DNA of 40,667 bases from an uncultured Bacilli bacterium. GTDB lineage: Bacteria; Bacillota_I; Bacilli_A; RF39; UBA660. Positions 33,420-40,667 of the stretch are shown here, piece after piece (position 1 is the stretch's first letter; every line of letters begins with the position of its first letter). The stretch is taken from NCBI GenBank assembly GCA_944368805.1, contig CALVXC010000004.1, forward strand, positions 1 through 40,667, written 5' to 3'. The position numbers and the translations under genes are program-made. Below the pieces are notes generated by a model. The model was not told the origin of the DNA. It did no database searches and saw only the letters and a program-made list of their open reading frames with translations.

Positions 33420-33701
33420 ATGTATAGATTTAAATATTACTATAAAGACGGAACTACGAAAATAAGTAGTATAAATACAGATAGTCCTGAAGAACTTTAT
33501 AACGATTTTGATGGATTAATTGAATGGGAAGAATTAGATTCATTCGATTTAAATAAACCAACTGTTCATGAAGTTTTAGAAGTAGCTATGCGTGCCTATA
33601 AAGATTTCTTAAAAGATTTTTACCGAATTGAAATAATTAACGACGAAACGAATGAAGTCGTTGATTATATAGATGAAAGAGAGATGAAAAATAATGTATA
33701 G
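33420..33701 (+). CDS. Tandem paralogue 1 of 3, 93-aa acidic protein
   Basis: Begins MYRFKYYYKDGTTKISSINTD, with a gggtggtg ribosome-binding site. Small, acidic, soluble, with alternating strands followed by a helix (VHEVLEVAMRAYKDFLKDF) and a C-terminal strand. I know no family. Residues about 12-28 differ from the sister copies while the remainder is almost identical. The end overlaps the start of copy 2 by 8 nt (ATGTATAG). It lies 20 nt behind the HEXXH gene. Confidence 0.8.
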   Translation: MYRFKYYYKDGTTKISSINTDSPEELYNDFDGLIEWEELDSFDLNKPTVHEVLEVAMRAYKDFLKDFYRIEIINDETNEVVDYIDEREMKNNV

Positions 33702-33975
33702 ATTTAAATATTATTATAAAGACGGAACTACAGAAATAAGTAGTTTAAATATGGATGCTCCTGAAGAACTTTATGAAGATTTTGACGGATTAATTGAATG
33801 GGAAGAATTATATTCTTTCGATTTAAATAAACCAACTGTTCATGAGGTTTTAGAAGTAGCTATGCGTGCTTATAAAGATTTGTTAAAAGATTTTTACCGA
33901 ATTGAAATAATTAACGACGAAACAAATGAAGTCGTTGATTATATAGACGAAAGAGAGATGAAAAATAATGTATAG
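33694..33975 (+). CDS. Tandem paralogue 2 of 3, 93-aa acidic protein
   Basis: Exactly 274 nt downstream of copy 1. Differences lie mainly in the variable segment (TTEISSLNMDAPEELYED against TTKISSINTDSPEELYND), plus LYS for LDS and LLKD for FLKD. The overlap with copy 3 is again 8 nt. The gagag ribosome-binding site is part of the previous coding end (ERE), so each repeat unit carries its own translation start. Confidence 0.8.
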   Translation: MYRFKYYYKDGTTEISSLNMDAPEELYEDFDGLIEWEELYSFDLNKPTVHEVLEVAMRAYKDLLKDFYRIEIINDETNEVVDYIDEREMKNNV

Positions 33976-34243
33976 ATTTAAATATTATTATAAAGACGGA
34001 ACTACAGATTTTAGCGACGCTAAAACTAAAATTCCTGAAGAACTTTATAACGATTTTGATGGATTAATTGAATGGGAAGAATTAGATTCATTCGATTTAA
34101 ATAAACCAACTGTTCATGAAGTTTTAGAAGTAGCTATGCGTGCCTATAAAGATTTCTTAAAAGATTTTTACCGAATCGAAATAATTAACGACGAAACAAA
34201 TGAAGTCGTTGATTATATAGATGAAAGAGAGGTGAAAAAATGA
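33968..34243 (+). CDS. Tandem paralogue 3 of 3, 91-aa acidic protein
   Basis: Again 274 nt from the previous start. The variable segment is the most divergent (TTDFSDAKTKIPEELYND), while downstream of it the sequence returns to near identity with copy 1. The C-terminus is REVKK instead of REMKNNV. The stop overlaps the next gene as ATGA. The mosaic of an identical backbone and a changed patch suggests gene conversion or diversifying selection. Confidence 0.8.
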   Translation: MYRFKYYYKDGTTDFSDAKTKIPEELYNDFDGLIEWEELDSFDLNKPTVHEVLEVAMRAYKDFLKDFYRIEIINDETNEVVDYIDEREVKK

Positions 34244-34626
34244 GTAAAATTGGATGGTTTGGAAGCGATGAAGATGGTAATGTCGTTTCAAAAACAGAAA
34301 TCAGAGACGATGGTACTGTTCATAAATACGATTATACTAAACCTGATGATATTCAAGCTGGACACGGACATGTAAAATGGAACAATGTTAGTAGTTACTT
34401 AAATGATAATGAAAATCCCGACAAAAATATAAGAGATAAAAATGATTCAAGAAGCATAAACAGACGTTGGCGTGGTAACGGCTATGATTTAGGAATTTAT
34501 GATTTAGAAAGATTATCACTCTTACAATTAAAAACTTTAAAAGAAACTATCCAAAACGAATACATGCATTCTTTAGATGAAATAATGATTGCGAGTATAA
34601 ATATTAAAACCAAAAAACTTTTCTAA
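34240..34626 (+). CDS. 128-aa protein of unknown function closing the HEXXH operon
   Basis: ATG overlaps the stop of paralogue 3 (gaggtgaaaa upstream). The product starts MSKIGWFGSDEDGNVVSKTE, has a KYDYTKPDDIQAGHGHVKWNN segment (about 28-48), an Asn/Asp/Arg-rich middle (about 55-85), and a helical C-terminus. No known domain. The GHGH and basic middle might bind metal or nucleic acid, but that is only a composition remark. The tight coupling says it works with the three paralogues and the HEXXH protein. Confidence 0.7.
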   Translation: MSKIGWFGSDEDGNVVSKTEIRDDGTVHKYDYTKPDDIQAGHGHVKWNNVSSYLNDNENPDKNIRDKNDSRSINRRWRGNGYDLGIYDLERLSLLQLKTLKETIQNEYMHSLDEIMIASINIKTKKLF

Positions 34627-34650
34627 AATTTAATTATTTAAATTTCAAAT

Positions 34651-34685
34651 AAAAAAGTCTATATTTCTTCAATATAAACTTTTTT
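34651..34685. terminator. Bidirectional terminator between the 128-aa gene and alr
   Basis: aaaaaagt (34651-34658), an interrupted tatatt/aatata stem, and acttttttt-type right arm (34678-34685). Both strands end in T runs. The hairpin includes the last codons of alr. Confidence 0.65.
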
Positions 34686-35852
34686 ATTATTTTTAATATA
34701 AACACGTGGTAAAGATTTAGGAAGCATCGCTAATGTTTCATAAGTTGAATTACCAATATAATAACTAACCTCACGAATACTAATTCCATCACCCATAATT
34801 TTAACTATATCTGTTTGTTTAACTGTATCATCAATCAAAACACTTAACATATTCATACCAACTTCTCCAATAATTGGATATCTTTTTTTATTTATAACAA
34901 CACTTCTACCCGAATGTTTTCTACCTATTCCATCTGCATAACCAATTCCTACAGTAGCTACTATAATATCATTTAAAGCTCTAAAAGAAGTTCCATATCC
35001 AACATACTCACCTTTTTTAACTTTTTTAATTTGTAAAATTTCACTATAAAGTTCTAAAGATTGTATTAAATCAATATCATTATCAGTTGAAGTCTCACTA
35101 ATGTCATATTTTTTTATTAAATAATTAGCTTTTATTTGCCGTAATTTATCTAAAAAACTATTCGAATATTTAGGTGTCGTATTAAAACCATATAAAATAA
35201 TTCCTAATCTTATACCATTACAAAAAGGAATTTTAGGATGAGTAAGTAATGTTAAACTTCTTCCCATATGAACAATTGGTATTTTAGATAAATCAATTAG
35301 ACTAGTAATCTCTTTAAAATTATTTAACTGTTGATCCCAGTTCTTATCAGCAATTCCTGTAGTTGCAAAATGTGTAAAAATTCCTTCTAAAATAATCCGT
35401 TTATCATTTTCAATCAATGTTACAGCTTCTTTAACTAAATCTTTACAAGAAAAACCTAAACGATGCATTCCACTATCAATTTTTAAATGAATTTTAATTT
35501 TAGAAACAAAATTTAATTTTAATAAAGCTTTTAAATACTCTAAATTGGGAATAATAATAGTAACTTGATTACTTATAATATCATCAATATATTTTAAAGA
35601 AATCGGTTCTAAGCATAAGATAGGAATTTTTTTATCATAATAACGAATATCAATAGCTTCTTCTAAACAAGAAACAGCCAAATAATTAATTCCACTAGAA
35701 ATCATTTCCTTTACAACATACATACCATGTCCATAAGCATTACCTTTAACTACTCCAATATAATATTGATAATCATCATATTTTTTTAAAATTTTTTTAA
35801 CATTATTATTAATATGATCTAAATTAACTTCAACATACGTATTACGATACAT
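34659..35852 (-). CDS. alr: Alanine racemase
   Basis: 397 aa from ATG at 35852 (MYRNTYVEVNLDHI), chosen for the GGAG nearby; the frame extends to 35900 without a better site. Converts L- to D-alanine for peptidoglycan and, in some lineages, spore germination control. The PLP Lys lies in GVVKGNAYGHGM (about 37), with HLKIDSGMHRLGF, THFATTG, the catalytic Tyr in VGIGYADGIGR, and VGEVGMNMLSVLID. Length is normal (about 380-390). Monocistronic; divergent from spoIVB. Confidence 0.95.
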   Translation of the reverse strand: MYRNTYVEVNLDHINNNVKKILKKYDDYQYYIGVVKGNAYGHGMYVVKEMISSGINYLAVSCLEEAIDIRYYDKKIPILCLEPISLKYIDDIISNQVTIIIPNLEYLKALLKLNFVSKIKIHLKIDSGMHRLGFSCKDLVKEAVTLIENDKRIILEGIFTHFATTGIADKNWDQQLNNFKEITSLIDLSKIPIVHMGRSLTLLTHPKIPFCNGIRLGIILYGFNTTPKYSNSFLDKLRQIKANYLIKKYDISETSTDNDIDLIQSLELYSEILQIKKVKKGEYVGYGTSFRALNDIIVATVGIGYADGIGRKHSGRSVVINKKRYPIIGEVGMNMLSVLIDDTVKQTDIVKIMGDGISIREVSYYIGNSTYETLAMLPKSLPRVYIKNNKKVYIEEI

Positions 35853-35973
35853 AAAACCAACTCCACTATTATTATACCACGCATTTAATAAAGTTGGCAA
35901 AAATTAGAGACTATAAATGCCTAACTAATAAACATAATAATAATGTGACCTACCAAATAAAGGAGATGATTTA

Positions 35974-36966
35974 GTGTTTTTTAAAAAAACCAAAAAAACA
36001 TTAATGATCCTTCTTCTTCCATTATTTATTATGCCATTTCCTATTTTTGCTTATTCCGATTATATTATAGCTGGTGGTGAAAATATTGGTATCGAATTAA
36101 ATTCAAAAAACGTTATGGTTGTTGGTTTATACGAAGTTAATGGAAAAAACTCAGCTAGTGAAGCCGGAATTAAAGTTGGAGATATGATTACTAGTGTTAA
36201 TGGTAATAATGTTACTAGTATTGATGACATGGTCAAAGAAATCAGTAATAGCAATAAAGAAAGTGTATCTTTAAATATAACTCGTGATAATAAAAATCTA
36301 ACAATAAATTTACCTATTTATAAAGATGAAAATAACGTTTATAAAACAGGAATTTATGTAAAAGACAGTATTACTGGAATCGGAACTTTAAGTTTTATCG
36401 ATCCTAATACTAAATTATTTGGTGCTTTAGGTCATGAAATTATCGAAAAATCGACTGGTAAAATTTTAGAAATTAAAGATGGTAAAATTTTTGATTCAAC
36501 TGTTACTAGTGTCGATCGTAGTGAAAACGGTGTTCCCGGTGAAAAAAACGCTGAATTTAACTACGAAGAAGTAAATGGTGAAATTACCGAAAACACCATT
36601 AAAGGTATTTTTGGGACATATACTAAAGAAATAAAAAACACTAATCTTTATAAAGTTGCCAAAGAAAAAGAAGTAAAAACAGGTTCAGCTAAAATTTTAA
36701 CGGTGTTAGAAGGACAAGATGTTAAAGAATACGATATCAATATTACCAAAATAAAAACCGGTAATGACGAAATTAAAAACATTACTTTTGAAATTACCGA
36801 TCAAGAATTGTTAAATGTAGCTGGTGGTATAGTTCAAGGAATGAGCGGTTCACCAATTATTCAAGGTGAAAAAATAGTTGGTGCAGTAACACATGTTGTT
36901 GTTGATAATCCAATTAAAGGATATGGTATATTCATTACAAAAATGTTAGAAGAAGCCGAAAATTAA
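35974..36966 (+). CDS. spoIVB: SpoIVB-type PDZ serine peptidase (S55)
   Basis: 330 aa, starting at GTG 35974 with aaaggag 8 nt upstream. SpoIVB is secreted from the forespore into the intermembrane space and triggers sigma-K activation. An N-terminal membrane/signal segment (about 9-27) is followed by a PDZ domain (about 33-115, with SEAGIKVGDMITSVNG) and an S55 peptidase domain with FGALGHEI (His154), ITDQELL (Asp276) and VQGMSGSPIIQ (Ser291). The Asp-Ser spacing equals the 15 residues I recall for the B. subtilis pair. It is about 95 aa shorter than the B. subtilis protein, mainly in the N-terminal and linker parts. Confidence 0.93.
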   Translation: MFFKKTKKTLMILLLPLFIMPFPIFAYSDYIIAGGENIGIELNSKNVMVVGLYEVNGKNSASEAGIKVGDMITSVNGNNVTSIDDMVKEISNSNKESVSLNITRDNKNLTINLPIYKDENNVYKTGIYVKDSITGIGTLSFIDPNTKLFGALGHEIIEKSTGKILEIKDGKIFDSTVTSVDRSENGVPGEKNAEFNYEEVNGEITENTIKGIFGTYTKEIKNTNLYKVAKEKEVKTGSAKILTVLEGQDVKEYDINITKIKTGNDEIKNITFEITDQELLNVAGGIVQGMSGSPIIQGEKIVGAVTHVVVDNPIKGYGIFITKMLEEAEN

Positions 36967-36991
36967 GAGAGTTTTTACTCTCTTGCTTTTT
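36965..36991 (+). terminator. Terminator of spoIVB
   Basis: aagagagt (36965-36972) / actctctt (36977-36984), then gcttttt. It overlaps the stop codon. Confidence 0.85.
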
Positions 36992-37028
36992 AATTAAAAA
37001 AAATTTATAATATAATTGGTGATAAAAT

Positions 37029-38021
37029 ATGAACTTAAAAAAACTTCCTAAAGTTGAATTACATGTTCATTTAGATGGATCTTTAAAAATAGACACCATA
37101 AATGAATTAACTAATTACCAATATTCTAAAAAAGAACTAGAAGAACGATTAATTGCAAAACAAAATTGTCAAGATTTAAATATGTATTTAGAAAAATTTG
37201 AACTTCCCTTAAAACTTTTACAAACTAAAGAAAACTTAACCAGAGTTAGTTATGAATTATGTGAAGAATTAAAAAAAGAAAATGTTATATATGCTGAAAT
37301 TAGATTTGCCCCTCTACTTCATACTAAAAAATGTTTAGATTTAGAAGAAGTTGTTATAGCTGTTTTAAATGGATTGAATAAATCAACAATCAAAACAAAT
37401 TTAATTCTATGTCTTATGCGTGGAGCTAATAAAAAAGATAATTTAAAAACAATCGAATTAGCTAAAAAATATTTAAATAACGGAGTTGTTGGTATTGATT
37501 TAGCTGGAGCAGAAAGTTTATATAAAAACGAATTATATGAAGATTTATTTAGATATGCAAATGAATTAAAAATACCTTTTACTATTCACGCAGGAGAAGC
37601 AAGTAATGAAGAAAGCATAATTTCAGCTTTAAATATGGGCGCTAAAAGAATTGGACATGGTATTAAAGCTATTAACAATGAAGAATTAATTAAAAGATTA
37701 AAAAAAGATAAAATCGCTTTAGAAATCTGTCCTACAAGTAATATCAATACAAAAGCTATTGATAATATTAAAAATCATCCTATTTATGATTTATATAAAC
37801 AAGGCGTTTTAACAACTATTAATACTGATAATAAAACTGTATCAAATACTGATTTAATTAAAGAATATGAATTACTTTTAAATAATTTTCCTTTTAAAAT
37901 TAACGATATAATAAAAATGAATGAATATGCTATTGAATGTTCTTTTTTACCAGATAAAGAAAAAAACAAGTTACATTCTTTATATAAAAAAGAACTGGAA
38001 AAAATTAATATTATTAAATAA
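37029..38021 (+). CDS. add: Adenosine deaminase
   Basis: 330 aa. Hydrolyses adenosine and deoxyadenosine to inosine in purine salvage. Metal-binding HVH in PKVELHVHLDGSL at the N-terminus, LDLAGAE-like GIDLAGAES, the third His in FTIHAGEAS, the catalytic GHGIKA, ICPTSNINT, and TTINTDNKTVSNT carrying the metal Asp. The last motif reads T-D-N rather than T-D-D, which I remember from other Firmicutes enzymes. A TATAAT near 37011 and GGTGAT ribosome-binding site sit close to the start, giving a very short leader as at holA. Confidence 0.93.
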   Translation: MNLKKLPKVELHVHLDGSLKIDTINELTNYQYSKKELEERLIAKQNCQDLNMYLEKFELPLKLLQTKENLTRVSYELCEELKKENVIYAEIRFAPLLHTKKCLDLEEVVIAVLNGLNKSTIKTNLILCLMRGANKKDNLKTIELAKKYLNNGVVGIDLAGAESLYKNELYEDLFRYANELKIPFTIHAGEASNEESIISALNMGAKRIGHGIKAINNEELIKRLKKDKIALEICPTSNINTKAIDNIKNHPIYDLYKQGVLTTINTDNKTVSNTDLIKEYELLLNNFPFKINDIIKMNEYAIECSFLPDKEKNKLHSLYKKELEKINIIK

Positions 38022-38023
38022 AA

Positions 38024-38097
38024 AAAGACAATTTGATTTAAAATTTGTTTCTATGTTAAAAACAAATTTTATTTTCAATTAATTGTCTATTTTTTGT
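38024..38097. terminator. Long composite terminator between add and xseB
   Basis: An outer stem agacaatt / aattgtct followed by attttttg encloses an inner perfect inverted repeat aaaatttgttt / aaacaaatttt. The composite can end add on the plus strand; the left A run gives T run on the minus strand for the xse-nusB operon. Confidence 0.65.
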
Positions 38098-38107
38098 TTA
38101 AAAATAA

Positions 38108-38329
38108 TTAATCAACTATTTCAAAATCGGTTTTTTTATCATTTGAATCAACCATTTTAACAACTTTTTCTTCAATGTTTTTGAGTTTATCATCACATTC
38201 TTTAACTAATTTGACAGCTTCATAATATTTAGTGATTGAATCGTCCAAATCAATCTCACCATTTTCAAGTTCATCAACTATTTTTTCTAATTTTTGTATT
38301 TTTTTTTCAAATTTTTCATTTTTTTCCAT
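38108..38329 (-). CDS. xseB: Exodeoxyribonuclease VII small subunit
   Basis: 73 aa. Binds XseA to form the single-strand exonuclease VII. The family core is evident: FEKKIQKLEKIVDELENGEIDLDDSITKYYEAVKLVKEC, a helical hairpin of about 60 residues. The start overlaps the xseA end by 14 nt, and a tagagatgg-like site lies in xseA. Confidence 0.93.
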   Translation of the reverse strand: MEKNEKFEKKIQKLEKIVDELENGEIDLDDSITKYYEAVKLVKECDDKLKNIEEKVVKMVDSNDKKTDFEIVD

Positions 38330-39527
38330 CTCTTAACCTACTTTCTTGAACTGATGCTACTAATTCATGTTTAAAAGATTTTATTATAATAACATCATCC
38401 TTTTTTATTTTATTAAATTCAGTTATAACTTCGTTATTTTTATAAACTAAAGTATAACCTTTTTTTAATATATCTAAAGGATTAACTAATTGTAATTTAT
38501 CAATCAAATTAGCTAAACGTAATTTTTGCCTATCTAATTTATTATTAATATTATTAGTTAATTTTTCAGATAGATAATCTAATTGTTGTTTTTTATTAGC
38601 AAACATTATTAAAGGATTTTTTAAAATATAAGAATTCTTAATAGTTTCTAAATAAAGTTTGTTATAATTGATTTTTTTAAAAATTGCTTCTTTTAATCTA
38701 ATATTTAATTGATCAACAGTATTCATTATATTAGGTAGATTAGGTACAGCTAATTCAGCGGCTGCTGTTGGTGTTGGAGCTCTTAAATCAGCCACAAAAT
38801 CACTAATAGTAAAATCTATTTCATGTCCTACGGCACTGATAATAGGAATTTTTGATTCGAAAATAGTTCTAGCAACAATTTCTTCATTAAAAGGCCATAA
38901 ATCTTCAATCGAACCTCCACCTCTACCAACAATCAAAACATCTAAATCATAATTATTGGCTTGTTTTATTTTATTAGAAATATCGTTAGCTGCATTTTCT
39001 CCTTGAACTAAACTAGGAAATAAAATAATTTCAACTAGTGGATAACGTCTTTTAATAGTCGAAATAATATCTTTAATAGCTGCTCCTGTTTTAGCAGTCA
39101 CAATCCCTATTTTATTAGGATATTTAGGTATTGGTTTTTTATACTCTTCAGAAAATAAACCTTCATTAGCTAATTTTTCTTTTAACTTTTCAAAAGCTAA
39201 ATATAAATTACCAATTCCATCCTCTTGCATTTCATCGACATATATCTGATAATTACCAGTTGCTTCATAAATACTAATTCGACCTACAATTAATACTTTC
39301 GTTCCATCAATTGGATCAAAAGTTAAGTTTTTGGCATTATTACTAAACATAATAGCATTTATTTTGCTTTTTTCATCTTTTATTGAAAAATATAAGTGTC
39401 CACTTGTATGTTTTTTAAAATTAGAAATTTCTCCTTTAATAAAAACATTTTTTAAATTATCATCAGTATCAAATTTGTATTTTAAATATTTAGTAATCGC
39501 GCTTACTGTCAAATATTTATTTTCCAT
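38316..39527 (-). CDS. xseA: Exodeoxyribonuclease VII large subunit
   Basis: 403 aa. N-terminal OB-fold (about 1-100: YLTVSAITKYLKYKFDTDDNLKNVFIKGEISNF, SGHLYFSIKDE), then the catalytic domain with PKYPNKIGIVTAKTGAAIKDI, RRYPLVEIILFPSLVQGENAA, VLIVGRGGGSIEDLWPFNEE, SAVGHEIDFTISDFVADLRAPTPTAAAE, followed by a coiled coil and a short C-terminal GYTLV segment. Length is slightly below E. coli (456 aa) but usual for Firmicutes. It overlaps nusB by 11 nt; the nusB-xseA-xseB order is conserved in Firmicutes. Confidence 0.97.
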   Translation of the reverse strand: MENKYLTVSAITKYLKYKFDTDDNLKNVFIKGEISNFKKHTSGHLYFSIKDEKSKINAIMFSNNAKNLTFDPIDGTKVLIVGRISIYEATGNYQIYVDEMQEDGIGNLYLAFEKLKEKLANEGLFSEEYKKPIPKYPNKIGIVTAKTGAAIKDIISTIKRRYPLVEIILFPSLVQGENAANDISNKIKQANNYDLDVLIVGRGGGSIEDLWPFNEEIVARTIFESKIPIISAVGHEIDFTISDFVADLRAPTPTAAAELAVPNLPNIMNTVDQLNIRLKEAIFKKINYNKLYLETIKNSYILKNPLIMFANKKQQLDYLSEKLTNNINNKLDRQKLRLANLIDKLQLVNPLDILKKGYTLVYKNNEVITEFNKIKKDDVIIIKSFKHELVASVQESRLRDGKK

Positions 39528-39933
39528 TGTCCACCTTGTTTTTATATATTTTATCTAAAACACCATTAATCATTTTGGAAACATTATCATCGGAATATTT
39601 TTTTGATAATTCAATTGCTTCATTAATTGCTACTACATCAGGTGTATCTGTATAAATAAGTTCATAAATAGCAATTCTTAAAATGGCTTGATCTGTATTT
39701 CCTAATCGTTCTATTTTCCAATCTTTTAGATATTTGTTCGCTAAAAAATCAATCTCATTTTGGTAAGTAGTAACTCCATAAACAATATCTTTGACAAATT
39801 CATTATCAACTTCTAAATTATTTTTAATAATTTCATCTAGTTTATAATCAAGTTTGTTTTTGTTGAAAATGTTAACTTGATATAAAATGGTCATTATTTT
39901 TTCTCTAGCTTCTGACCTAGTTATTTTTTCCAT
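39517..39933 (-). CDS. nusB: Transcription antitermination factor NusB
   Basis: 138 aa from ATG at 39933 (MEKITRSEAREKIM), with gtggtg just upstream; two in-frame GTG codons before it are less likely. NusB with NusE/S10 binds boxA of rRNA leaders. Helical family features: REKIMTILYQVNIF, VKDIVYGVTTYQNEID, WKIERLGNTDQAILRIAIYELIYTDTPDVVAINEAIELSKKY and FINGVLDKI-like MINGVLDKIYK. First gene of the nusB-xseA-xseB operon. Confidence 0.95.
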   Translation of the reverse strand: MEKITRSEAREKIMTILYQVNIFNKNKLDYKLDEIIKNNLEVDNEFVKDIVYGVTTYQNEIDFLANKYLKDWKIERLGNTDQAILRIAIYELIYTDTPDVVAINEAIELSKKYSDDNVSKMINGVLDKIYKNKVDNGK

Positions 39934-40191
39934 TTTAATCACCACTATTATTGTAACATTTTTATTTAAAATAGTAAATTAATATAAAATATTCTTTAAA
40001 AATTTTGTTCGCAAATTAATAAAAAAAACAAACGTTTTTATATTTTTTATTTATTAATAGTATTTTTATAAAAAATATAAGATTGTTAGTTTTTTATTTT
40101 AAAAGTAATTATTGAGCTATCGCGTTTTTTTACTAAATAATATTAATGATTGAAAAGTTGTTATTAATTATTTTAAATTCAATTTTTATAA

Positions 40192-40587
40192 TTATTTTTC
40201 AATATCAAAATCTTCACCAGCACCACGATAAAGCATTACAATAGTCCATATTTGTAAATAAAGTAACATTACTAAAAGTAAAATCCAGCCTATAATTGGA
40301 ATTATTAAACACAAAATCCAAGTATATGGTGTTAGATATATTTCTTTACCTGGAACTTTAAGTTTGCAAGCTGTTAAACATAGTATTTGAATTAAAAAGA
40401 TATATAACATAATAAATGCTGGAAAAATAAAGCAAATTAAAGCAATAACCCAATAATACCATTTAGTATACCATGCATTTTTATCAAATACATCTAATAA
40501 TGCACCTAACACTAACGTACTAGCACCACTAGAAAAAATAAGTAATAACAACCATACCCACCAATTTTCTTGTTTTAATATTTTCAT
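40192..40587 (-). CDS. Predicted four-helix membrane protein, unknown function
   Basis: 131 aa from ATG at 40587 (gaggaaa 6 nt upstream); the frame runs to 40644 but lacks a site there. Hydrophobic helices at about 8-28 (VWLLLLIFSSGASTLVLGALL), 40-70 (two close helices) and 90-120 (ILCLIIPIIGWILLLVMLLYLQIW), with a short acidic C-terminus. Trp-rich at the N-terminus (ENWWVWLL). No family recognised. The spacer to nusB (39946-40191) is AT-rich and shows no clear gene or terminator. Confidence 0.6.
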   Translation of the reverse strand: MKILKQENWWVWLLLLIFSSGASTLVLGALLDVFDKNAWYTKWYYWVIALICFIFPAFIMLYIFLIQILCLTACKLKVPGKEIYLTPYTWILCLIIPIIGWILLLVMLLYLQIWTIVMLYRGAGEDFDIEK

Positions 40588-40667
40588 ATTTTCCTCTTTA
40601 GATAAAGTCAAGTATTTATTGATATTTTTTTTACATTTTTTCAATAATACTTCTTTTATCTACCTTT

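Overview
The window is very AT-rich DNA from a low-GC, endospore-forming Bacillota. Sporulation genes spoIIM and spoIVB, a Prli42-like micro-protein, a B. subtilis-like tRNA-Met and the gene mix (holA, rarA, xerD, deoB, mnmA, purA, alr, xseAB, nusB) fit an uncultured Bacilli/Erysipelotrichales/RF39-type gut bacterium. That placement is inference; no rRNA is present. Most intergenic gaps carry Rho-independent terminators.

Layout. 1-1600: the 5' end of a group II intron lying directly behind the terminator of tRNA-Met, a decayed transposase, and a histidine-phosphatase-like gene. 1895-12000: an ABC exporter pair, a helical protein, a GT28-type glycolipid glycosyltransferase, holA, rarA, xerD, deoB and an AlkD-like gene. 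12000-13110: a type III toxin-antitoxin locus (pseudoknot RNA plus CptN/ToxN-like toxin) lying between two ~147-bp direct copies of the 5' end of a ZIP metal-transporter gene. 13014-27352: that transporter gene (zupT-like), split in frame by a ~13.6-kb integrated element. 27407-32276: three very small reverse-strand genes, an XRE regulator, purA, mnmA, spoIIM and a prli42-like gene. 32319-34626: a strong promoter, a leader RNA with two competing hairpins, an HEXXH metallopeptidase-like gene, three tandem paralogues and a 128-aa gene. 34659-40587: alr, spoIVB, add, xseB-xseA-nusB and a membrane protein.

The main discovery candidate is the element at 13481-27057. A large serine recombinase at its right edge and a shared ACCAGAAGG core at both junctions explain its insertion into zupT. 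It has no recognisable relaxase or conjugation gene. Its cargo is a co-directional, tightly spaced ten-gene set: GHMP kinase fused to a methyltransferase, CobD/HisC-like PLP enzyme, U32-family iron-sulfur protein, kinase-like domain fused to an M23 domain without a signal peptide, P-loop kinase, glycosyltransferase, a protein with an NDK-like C-terminal domain, CYTH protein, HAD phosphatase and GNAT acetyltransferase. A promoter, a 37-codon leader ORF and an intrinsic terminator overlapping its stop precede the set, which suggests attenuation. The most economical reading is a mobile pathway for an uncharacterised phosphorylated, glycosylated, possibly nucleotide-like small molecule; the product is unknown.

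The HEXXH-triplet-128aa operon and the type III toxin-antitoxin locus with its duplicated flanks are the next most interesting regions.
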